Assembly: GCA_030040625.1 (NCBI GenBank)
Contig: JASHTI010000073.1
Span: forward strand, 1 to 14,486
DNA from: Thermoplasmata archaeon
GTDB taxonomy: Archaea > Thermoplasmatota > Thermoplasmata > Lutacidiplasmatales > UBA184
Direction of reading: 5' to 3'
Length of the DNA: 14,486 nucleotides
Position 1 is the stretch's first letter, and each line of letters begins with the position of its first letter. Made by a program: the position numbers and the translations under genes. This document shows, in pieces, positions 6,823-12,512 of this stretch. The notes beneath the pieces are model-generated. The model was not told the origin of the DNA. It searched no databases and saw nothing but the letters and a program-made list of their open reading frames with translations.

Positions 6823-8022
6823 ATGACGCCCTCTCCCATCGCTTGGAGCCGCGGCGCCCGCCAGGCCCTGCCGGCGATGCGGGCGTGGCGAGCGAGCTTC
6901 CACGAGGATCCCGAGCTCTCGGGCCAGGAGGTCCGGACCCGGGGCCGTGTTCTAGAGGCTCTGAAGGAGCTGGGAATCCCCGCGCGGACGTTCACCGACG
7001 GCTCCCAAGGGGTCGTGGGGCTTATCGCCGGCGAGCGCGCCGGCCCGGTGGTCGCCCTGCGGGCCGACATGGACGCGCTGCCCGTGACCGAGCGGACATC
7101 GCTGCCGTTCCGTTCCAAGCGACCGGGCGTGATGCACGCGTGCGGCCACGACGTCCATCTGGCGTCGCTCCTCGGGGCCGGTCTGATCCTCTCGAAGAAC
7201 CCCCGCGCCCTCGGGGGCCCCGTCAAGCTGCTCTTCCAGCCGGCGGAGGAAGAGGGAACCGTCGGAGGGGCCCTGCCGCTGATCCAGCAGGGGGCGCTCG
7301 ACGACCCCCGGGTGAACTTCGTCGTCGGTCAGCACGTCGACCCGGGGCTCCGGCTGGGAACCGTGGGCTGGGGCGTCGGTCCGTTCATGGCCGCGGCCGA
7401 CTTCTTCCGGATCCGGGTCCGTGGCCACGCCGGCCACGCCTCCACCCCGCAGCAGGGCCCGGACGCCGTGCTGGCGGCCAGCGAGGTCGTCACCGGCCTC
7501 CAGGCGATCGCGAGCCGAGTCCGGGATCCGTGCGACCCGGTCGTGATCAGCGTCGGGTCGATCCACGGCGGCACCCGCGACAACATCCTTCCCGAGGAGG
7601 TCGTCCTAGAGGGGACGGTACGGACGGTCCGCCCGGCGACGCGGGACCTGATCGAGCGCGCCCTCAAGCGTCGTGTCCGCTCGCTGACCGCAAGTCTGGG
7701 GGCGCGGGCCGCGATCACCTATCGTCGGGGCTATCCGGCGCTGATCAACCCGGCGCCGGCGACGGAGACCGTCGTGCGGGCCCTCGAGGTGGAGCTCGGC
7801 CGGCGCGCGCTCGTCCACGTGTCGCAGCCGCTGATGGGAGCCGAGGACTTCGCGCGCTACCTGGAGAAGGTCCCGGGGACCTTCCTGCGGCTCGGCGTCG
7901 GAGCGGACGGACCGCCGGCGAGCCTGCACAGCCCGACGTTCGCCCCGGACGAGACGGCGATGGTCTACGGGGCGGCAACGCTCGCGGCCGCGGCTGTTGG
8001 GCTCCAGCACGGGGCCGGATGA
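6823..8022 (+). CDS. M20-family amidohydrolase (N-acyl amino acid / hippurate hydrolase-like)
   Basis: The 399-residue protein is a full-length dinuclear-metal amidohydrolase of the M20D subgroup, which cleave the amide of N-acyl amino acids and similar conjugates. Visible motifs are ALRADMDALPVTE (78-90), the metal site HACGHDVH (105-112) with C107 and H109, the catalytic/metal glutamates in QPAEEEG (139-145), GQHVDP with H171, and the late ligand in LHSPTF (H369). GHAGHASTP (201-209) marks the inserted dimerisation domain. A cysteine in the metal site rather than aspartate is typical of M20D and argues against dipeptidases of the PepV/DapE types. The substrate cannot be read from sequence. 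The stop overlaps the start of the cysteine desulfurase gene (ATGA), so the two are probably translated together. Confidence 0.9.
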   Translation: MTPSPIAWSRGARQALPAMRAWRASFHEDPELSGQEVRTRGRVLEALKELGIPARTFTDGSQGVVGLIAGERAGPVVALRADMDALPVTERTSLPFRSKRPGVMHACGHDVHLASLLGAGLILSKNPRALGGPVKLLFQPAEEEGTVGGALPLIQQGALDDPRVNFVVGQHVDPGLRLGTVGWGVGPFMAAADFFRIRVRGHAGHASTPQQGPDAVLAASEVVTGLQAIASRVRDPCDPVVISVGSIHGGTRDNILPEEVVLEGTVRTVRPATRDLIERALKRRVRSLTASLGARAAITYRRGYPALINPAPATETVVRALEVELGRRALVHVSQPLMGAEDFARYLEKVPGTFLRLGVGADGPPASLHSPTFAPDETAMVYGAATLAAAAVGLQHGAG

Positions 8023-9395
8023 ACGTCGAGCGCCTCCGCACGGCGTTCCCGGCACTGGCGGCCCGAGGGAAGGCCCCGCCTCCGGCGTACCTCGATTCGG
8101 CGTGCATGTCGCTCGTTCCAGAGCCGGTGCTCCGTGCGATGCAGGAATACTACACCGAGTACCCCGGCTGCGCGGGGCGGAGCGTGCACCGTTTCGCCGA
8201 GGAGGTCGGGCGGCGCTTCGAGGAGGCGCGAGAGGAGTTCGCCCGGTTCTTCGGGCGCCGGGACCCGGCCGGCGTCGTCTTTCTGCGCAACGCCACGGAG
8301 GCGATCAACCTCGTGGCACGCGGCCTGACGTGGCGCCGCGGCGATCGGGTCCTCGTTACCGATCGGGAGCACAACTCGAACCTCGTCGTCTGGCAGCGGC
8401 TCGCCCGGGAGCGTGGGATCCGCCTGGAGTTCCTTCGGCTCTCGGAGGACGGTGGGTTTGACTTCGACGACTACGAGACGGCGCTCTCGCACGGGGTGCG
8501 CCTGGTGAGCCTCTTCCACACCTCCAACCTGGACGGCCGGACCCTACCGCTCCGTGAGATCGCCGAGCGGGCCCATGCCCACGGCGCCCGCGTGCTCGCC
8601 GACGGATGCCAGGCGGCTCCCCATCTGGCGATCGACCTCGACCGCCTCGGGGTCGACGCCTACGCGGTGAGCGCGCACAAGATGGTGGGACCGAACGGCG
8701 TCGGGGCGCTGCTCGCCGACCGCGCCTGGCTGGAGGAGATCGCGCCGCTGTCGGTCGGAGGGGAGACCGTGGAGTGGACGACCCTGGAGAGCCACGCGCT
8801 CCGGCCGCCGCCGTACCGCTTTGAGGCGGGGCTCCAGAACTACGCCGGGGTCCTCGGGGCCGCCGCCGCGCTGCGCTTCCTTCGAGGCGTGGGGCTGGAG
8901 GCGATCGCCGAGCACCAGCGAGCGCTCAACGAGCGGGTCACCACCGCCCTCGGCAACGAGTCACGGCTCCACGTCCTTGGGCCGCCGGCGCCGCGCGAGC
9001 GGCCGAGCATCTTCGCGTTCACCCTGGACGGCGTCGAGCCGCACGACGCGGCGCTCTACCTCGACGAGGGCCACGGCGTCCTCGTACGCTCCGGGATGCA
9101 CTGCGTGCACTCGTTCTACCGCGAGCGGGGCCTGACCGGCAATGTCCGGGCCTCGTTCTACCTCTACAACGACCGAAGTGACGCGGACCGGCTCATCGCC
9201 GGCCTCCGCGAGCTTCTCGAGCTGGTGCCCGCCCGGGGCCCTAGCGGTACATCGGTTGCGACGGCGAGCCGGCCGGCTCGGGCCGCGCCCGGTCGGCGGC
9301 GCGCCGCTGGATCTGCAGCAGCTGCTGCTCGATCCGCTCGGCCTCGGCGTAGAGCGGGACGGGGTCGAGCGGGCTCCGCAGCAGGATCCGGTTGA
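8019..9395 (+). CDS. Group II cysteine desulfurase (SufS/CsdA-like), with antisense-overlapping tail
   Basis: A fold-type I PLP enzyme of class V that removes sulfur from cysteine as a persulfide for Fe-S cluster and thiolation pathways. Landmarks are AYLDSACMSLVP (23-34), NATEAINLVARGL (91-103), H118 in REHNSN, the PLP aspartate in LADGCQAAPH (D195), the Schiff-base lysine in VSAHKMVGPNGVG (K221), the persulfide cysteine in VRSGMHC (C362) and NVRASFYLYN (375-384). The family normally ends near residue 407. Here the frame stays open for about 50 more residues of Arg/Ala/Gly-rich sequence (409-458), all of it antisense to the coding region of the PAC2 gene. No sufBCD or sufU is adjacent, so its Suf assignment is by sequence only. 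ATG 8019 overlaps the amidohydrolase stop. Confidence 0.9.
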   Translation: MNVERLRTAFPALAARGKAPPPAYLDSACMSLVPEPVLRAMQEYYTEYPGCAGRSVHRFAEEVGRRFEEAREEFARFFGRRDPAGVVFLRNATEAINLVARGLTWRRGDRVLVTDREHNSNLVVWQRLARERGIRLEFLRLSEDGGFDFDDYETALSHGVRLVSLFHTSNLDGRTLPLREIAERAHAHGARVLADGCQAAPHLAIDLDRLGVDAYAVSAHKMVGPNGVGALLADRAWLEEIAPLSVGGETVEWTTLESHALRPPPYRFEAGLQNYAGVLGAAAALRFLRGVGLEAIAEHQRALNERVTTALGNESRLHVLGPPAPRERPSIFAFTLDGVEPHDAALYLDEGHGVLVRSGMHCVHSFYRERGLTGNVRASFYLYNDRSDADRLIAGLRELLELVPARGPSGTSVATASRPARAAPGRRRAAGSAAAAARSARPRRRAGRGRAGSAAGSG

Positions 9396-10053
9396 TCGTC
9401 TCGATCACCTTCGCCGCTGCCCGCGCGTCCGGGTAGTCGGCCTGGGCCTCGGCGAGGAACGTCAGCACGTCGAAGCCGCGTCGGCGGCCCTCGTTGAGGA
9501 GCACGCCGGCGATGCCGGTGATCACCCCTTCGGTGAACGGGATCGTGTTCGGCTCGATATACAGGTCCCGCGCCTTGCGCGTGCTCGCGATCCCGAAGAC
9601 CTTCACGTCGCCGGGCCCGGAACGCCCCCGCCGCGGAGCGGCGGCCGGCGACTCCACGACCAGTCCCTCGGGCGAGACGAGGAGCGAGCAGCGCTGCTCC
9701 TGGACCCAGTCGAGGATCGCCGTCGCCAGCGGGGAGATAACGGCCGGCGCCGGGTGGAACTCCGAGACGAAGGCGACGATCTTGTCGACACCGTGGCCGG
9801 TCCGGTCCGCCTTCGGCCGCCCGGCGTAGATGCGCACGGGATGCTGCGGGATGCCGTTGCGGACGAGGGAGACGGTCGGGAACGCCGCCGACTCGACGAT
9901 CCCGATCTGCTCCATCTGGAGGGTGTCGATGAGGTAGTTGGCGACGATCGAGCTGACGAGGCCCACCGACGGGAAGCCGTCGATGACGATGGCCCCCTCG
10001 ACGTCGACGCGCTTGACCTCGTAGATGCGGACCTGCTCGGACGGCGGGGCCAT
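9241..10053 (-). CDS. PAC2-family proteasome assembly chaperone (PbaB-like)
   Basis: The 270-residue protein matches the archaeal PAC2 family. The N-terminal strand-glycine pattern AIVIDGFPSVGLVSSIVANYL (about 21-41) is the family hallmark, followed by FPTVSLVRNGIPQHPVRIYA. Later come VISPLATAILDWVQEQ and TEGVITGIAGVLLNEGRRRG, the latter a typical PAC2 stretch. Pyrococcus PbaA and PbaB are homologues that bind or help assemble the 20S proteasome, using a C-terminal hydrophobic-Tyr-any (HbYX) motif. The last three residues here are M268-Y269-R270, which satisfies HbYX. A helical, basic region precedes this tail (about 225-258). The ATG follows the stop of the 119-aa gene after a single G (TAG-G-ATG), so the two genes form one coupled unit. 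The 3' end lies beneath the C-terminal tail of the desulfurase gene on the other strand. Confidence 0.85.
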   Translation of the reverse strand: MAPPSEQVRIYEVKRVDVEGAIVIDGFPSVGLVSSIVANYLIDTLQMEQIGIVESAAFPTVSLVRNGIPQHPVRIYAGRPKADRTGHGVDKIVAFVSEFHPAPAVISPLATAILDWVQEQRCSLLVSPEGLVVESPAAAPRRGRSGPGDVKVFGIASTRKARDLYIEPNTIPFTEGVITGIAGVLLNEGRRRGFDVLTFLAEAQADYPDARAAAKVIETINRILLRSPLDPVPLYAEAERIEQQLLQIQRRAADRARPEPAGSPSQPMYR

Positions 10054-10054
10054 C

Positions 10055-10414
10055 CTACAGCGACCTCTCGACGATCTGGCCGAGCTCCTTGGCGACGAGG
10101 TCGACCAGGTCCTTCGTGAGCTCGCGCCGGACCTCGGGAGGGAGCGCGGCGAGCCCCAAGCGGGCCGTCGCCGTACCGACGCGCAGCACCGCGGCGTACT
10201 CGGACGCGCGCGCGGCGAGGAGGTCGCGGACCGCCTCGCGGAGGTCGTGCTCGAGCTTCGGGTCCTCGTGCAGGGTCTTCTCGAGGTGACGACGGATCTC
10301 GTCCTTGACGATGTCCCGGGTCACTTCGCGGACGAGCTCCTCGGGCCGCAGCAGCTCGCGCGAACTGCGGACCAGGAAGTCGATCGGCTCGCCGGACGAG
10401 CCGCGCTCCTCCAT
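10055..10414 (-). CDS. 119-aa helical protein coupled to the PAC2 gene, unknown function
   Basis: I do not recognise a family. The product is highly charged and predicted almost wholly helical: SSRELLRPEELVREVTRDIV (17-36), DEIRRHLEKTL with DLREAVRDLLAARASEY, and a C-terminal PPEVRRELTKDLVDLVAKEL (about 92-111) that is amphipathic. It has no transmembrane segment, cysteine or recognisable catalytic motif, so it is probably a cytosolic binding or structural protein. The ATG at 10414 sits 27 nt after a TATA box, making it the leaderless first gene of a two-gene unit with the PAC2 chaperone one nucleotide downstream. That arrangement suggests a shared process, possibly proteasome assembly, but this is inference from position only. 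Confidence 0.82.
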   Translation of the reverse strand: MEERGSSGEPIDFLVRSSRELLRPEELVREVTRDIVKDEIRRHLEKTLHEDPKLEHDLREAVRDLLAARASEYAAVLRVGTATARLGLAALPPEVRRELTKDLVDLVAKELGQIVERSL

Positions 10415-10436
10415 CGCGGCGCCGACCCTGCCGGGG

Positions 10437-10447
10437 AGGATAAACGT
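10437..10447 (-). promoter_or_regulatory. TATA promoter of the 119-aa protein / PAC2 unit
   Basis: On the minus strand CGTTTATCC is centred about 27 nt upstream of the ATG at 10414, predicting a leaderless transcript. Confidence 0.65.
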
Positions 10448-10527
10448 TCGTACCCGCGCGCGGCGACGGCGACGCGCCCGCCGTTCCCGCCGCGCGCCGG
10501 CGCCGGCGTTGGCGTTCGGGACGAAGG

Positions 10528-10535
10528 AGTTATCG
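10528..10535 (+). promoter_or_regulatory. TATA-like promoter of tRNA-Ala
   Basis: AGTTATCG is centred about 30 nt before the first base of the mature tRNA, which allows a 5' leader of a few nucleotides for RNase P to remove. It resembles the TTATAGC boxes upstream of 6823 and 10760. Confidence 0.5.
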
Positions 10536-10560
10536 CTCGGAAGTCGTCGCCGGCCCCGGT

Positions 10561-10664
10561 GGGCCGGTAGATCAGCGGAAGATCGCTACCTTGGCAAGGT
10601 AGAGGTCGCGAGTTCAAAGGGCGTCGGGGCCGATCCGCGGCGCCGGAACCTCTCGCCCGGTCCA
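10561..10664 (+). tRNA. tRNA-Ala (GGC) with a T-loop intron
   Basis: A complete cloverleaf is readable if about 32 nt are removed. Acceptor stem GGGCCGG (10561-10567) pairs with CCGGTCC (10657-10663), including the G3:U70 wobble that identifies alanine tRNAs; the discriminator is A10664. The D-stem is GATC/GATC (10570-10573, 10581-10584) and the D-loop has GG at 10577-10578. The anticodon stem CTACC/GGTAG (10586-10590, 10598-10602) holds loop TTGGCAA, anticodon GGC at 10593-10595. The variable loop is AGGTC. T-stem GCGAG (10608-10612) pairs with CTCGC (10652-10656), but the loop TTCAAA is interrupted by an insert at about 10619-10650. The junction folds as a relaxed bulge-helix-bulge. CCA is not encoded. 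A four-T run at 10686-10689 may aid termination. Confidence 0.88.
10619..10650 (+). other. Archaeal-type tRNA intron in the T-loop
   Basis: The 32-nt insert separates TTCAAA (10613-10618) from T10651, which together would restore a seven-base T-loop. Around it, GTTC (10612-10615) can pair with GAAC (10646-10649) as a four-base central helix. CTC (10650-10652) is then a three-base bulge, flanked outside by GCGA/TCGC of the T-stem. On the other side AAAG (10616-10619) is unpaired before an inner helix GGCG/CGCC (10620-10623, 10641-10644). That is close to the bulge-helix-bulge cleaved by archaeal splicing endonuclease. The exact cut sites may shift by one or two bases. Confidence 0.8.
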
Positions 10665-10730
10665 CTCCTCCGGGCGCCCTCGGCGTTTTCGGCAGCTGTC
10701 GAAATCCCCGGACGACACGAAGGGAGGGGA

Positions 10731-10741
10731 TTTATAGCGCG
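10731..10741 (+). promoter_or_regulatory. TATA promoter of the mevalonate-pathway operon
   Basis: TTTATAGCGCG has its TATA core centred 26 nt before the GTG at 10760, which supports a leaderless GTG start for the regulator gene. GAAGGGAGGGGA just upstream is purine-rich and may be the TFB-recognition element. The core TTATAGCGCG is identical to that upstream of 6823. Confidence 0.75.
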
Positions 10742-10759
10742 CCCCGCTCGTTAGGGCCC

Positions 10760-11437
10760 GTGCAGCCGGAGCTGCGGGAAAAGATCGCCGGGGAGGTCGT
10801 CCTCTCCCCGCACCCGGGCCGGACGCTGCGCAAGTGGCGCGAGGACTTCAAGGTCTCCCAGCGCGACCTCGCCCGCCAGCTCGAGACCGTGCCTTCGGTG
10901 ATCAGCGACTACGAGAGCGAGCGGCGCACGAGCCCCGGCGCCGGTTTCATCCGCCGGTACGTCGACGGTCTGCTGGCGCTGGACTCGCGGAACGGAGGCC
11001 ACCTCGGGGCCCACCTGTCGCCGACCGAGCACTCCGACGGGATCCTCGGTCTGCGCGAGTTCGCGGTCGCGATGCCGCTGCGCAGCTTCGCCGACCGCCT
11101 GGACGCCCGTGCGGTGAGCCGGGTCGACCTCCGGCGGGACCTCCACGGCTTCACGGTGCTCGACGCGCCCCGGGCGATCCTCTCCATGGACGCGAGCCGT
11201 TTCGTGGAGGTCTACGGGTGGACGACCCAGCGGGCGATCGTCTTCGCCAACGTGAAGTACGGGCGTTCGCCGATGGTCGCCATCCGCGCGCACCCGCTCA
11301 AGCCCGCGGCCGTCGTCTTCGCGAACCCCGGTCGCGTCGATGCGCTCGCGATCCGCCTCTCGGAGGTGGAGAACATCCCGCTCCTCACCACGTCGCTGAC
11401 GGCACCGGCGGTGCTCGAGCGGCTCGAGGAGCTGTAG
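10760..11437 (+). CDS. HTH (XRE-type) transcriptional regulator with C-terminal sensor-like domain
   Basis: The 225-residue protein has an XRE-type helix-turn-helix near residues 19-60: GRTLRKWREDFKVSQRDLAR then VPSVISDYESERRTSP, the recognition helix being PSVISDYE. Residues about 90-225 form a second domain with no recognised enzyme motif; it includes RAIVFANVKYGRSPMVAIRA and PAAVVFANPGRVDALAIRLS, which look like alternating strands and helices of an alpha/beta fold. A predicted archaeal regulator of this type (the COG1709-like class, to my recollection) commonly sits beside the HMG-CoA synthase genes. A role in controlling isoprenoid lipid synthesis is therefore plausible, and the C-terminal domain might bind a metabolite, but no ligand can be inferred. 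It starts with a leaderless GTG and is the first gene of the operon, so it may regulate its own promoter. Confidence 0.88.
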   Translation: MQPELREKIAGEVVLSPHPGRTLRKWREDFKVSQRDLARQLETVPSVISDYESERRTSPGAGFIRRYVDGLLALDSRNGGHLGAHLSPTEHSDGILGLREFAVAMPLRSFADRLDARAVSRVDLRRDLHGFTVLDAPRAILSMDASRFVEVYGWTTQRAIVFANVKYGRSPMVAIRAHPLKPAAVVFANPGRVDALAIRLSEVENIPLLTTSLTAPAVLERLEEL

Positions 11438-11440
11438 GAC

Positions 11441-11447
11441 GGAGGAT
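11441..11447 (+). promoter_or_regulatory. Shine-Dalgarno of HMG-CoA synthase
   Basis: GGAGGAT lies nine bases before the ATG at 11457 and matches the GGAGG core complementary to archaeal 16S rRNA ends. It is the clearest ribosome-binding site in the window and contrasts with the leaderless start of the preceding gene. Confidence 0.75.
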
Positions 11448-11456
11448 CAGGGGACC

Positions 11457-12509
11457 ATGGAGGCAGGAATCGTGAGCTACGGCGCCTACGTGCCGCGCTA
11501 CCGGATCACGCCGAAGGAGATCGGCCGGGTCTGGGGCTCCGACGGCGAGAGCGTCGGCCAGGGCCTCAACGTCGTCCGCAAGAGCGTCCCGGCGCCGGAC
11601 GAGGATACGATCACCATCTCGACCGAGGCGTTGCGGACCGCGCTCGCTCGGGGCGGCATCGATCCGCAGCAGATCGGAGCGGTCTACGTCGGCTCCGAGT
11701 CGCATCCGTACGCCGTGAAGCCGACCGCGACGGTCGTCGCCCAGGCCGTCGGCGCGACCCCCAACCTGACGGCCGCGGACTTTGAGTTCGCGTGCAAGGC
11801 GGGTACCGCGGCGATCCAGACGTGCCTCGGGCTCGTCGGCGCGGAGATGGTCCGCTACGGGGTGGCGATAGGGACCGACACGTCGCAAGGAGCGCCGGGG
11901 GATGCGCTGGAGTACTCGGCGAGCGCCGGGGGCGCCGCCTTCGTGATCGGGCGCGAGAAGGTGATCTGCCGCGTGCTCCGCACCCTCTCCTACACCACGG
12001 ATACCCCGGACTTCTGGCGACGGGAGGGACAGCGGTACCCGAGCCACAGCGGCCGGTTTACGGGCGAGCCCGCGTACTTCCGCCACGTCACCGAGTGCGC
12101 CCGGATGCTCTTCGAGGCGTCGGGGACGAGCCCCAAGGACTACGCGCACGTCGTCTTCCACCAGCCGAACGGCAAGTTCCCACAGCGCGTCGGCAAGCAG
12201 CTCGGCTTCACCGAGGCCCAGATGCGCTGGGGCCTCGTCACGCCGTACATCGGCAACACCTACTCCGGCGCGGCGCTCATCGGCCTCGCCAACGTCCTGG
12301 ACCACGCCGGTCCGAACGAGCGGGTCCTCGTCGTCGGCTACGGCTCCGGGGCGGGATCGGACGCCTTCGACCTCGAGACGACGGACGCGCTCTCCCGTTT
12401 CGAGCGGAACCACGGCCGCCCGGTCCAGTACTACCTTGAGAACGGCGTCGAGATCCCGTACGCGGTCTACGCGAAGTTCCGCGGCAAGATCCGGATGGCG
12501 GAGAACTAG
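11457..12509 (+). CDS. Hydroxymethylglutaryl-CoA synthase (archaeal type)
   Basis: The 350-residue enzyme condenses acetyl-CoA with acetoacetyl-CoA to HMG-CoA in the mevalonate pathway. The N-terminal GIVSYGAYVPRYRI (4-17) is typical of archaeal HMG-CoA synthases. The expected catalytic residues are present: the general-base glutamate in VGSESHPYAVKPTA (E81), the acyl-accepting cysteine in EFACKAGTAAIQ (C113) and the histidine in VVFHQPNGKFP (H235). YIGNTYSGAALIGL (264-277) and GYGSGAGSDAF (295-305) complete the thiolase fold. Nineteen nt separate it from the regulator and three nt from the thiolase gene. In Methanothermococcus this protein forms a complex with the adjacent thiolase and DUF35 protein that passes acetoacetyl-CoA between active sites, so the gene order here implies the same assembly. 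Confidence 0.96.
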   Translation: MEAGIVSYGAYVPRYRITPKEIGRVWGSDGESVGQGLNVVRKSVPAPDEDTITISTEALRTALARGGIDPQQIGAVYVGSESHPYAVKPTATVVAQAVGATPNLTAADFEFACKAGTAAIQTCLGLVGAEMVRYGVAIGTDTSQGAPGDALEYSASAGGAAFVIGREKVICRVLRTLSYTTDTPDFWRREGQRYPSHSGRFTGEPAYFRHVTECARMLFEASGTSPKDYAHVVFHQPNGKFPQRVGKQLGFTEAQMRWGLVTPYIGNTYSGAALIGLANVLDHAGPNERVLVVGYGSGAGSDAFDLETTDALSRFERNHGRPVQYYLENGVEIPYAVYAKFRGKIRMAEN

Positions 12510-12512
12510 GCG

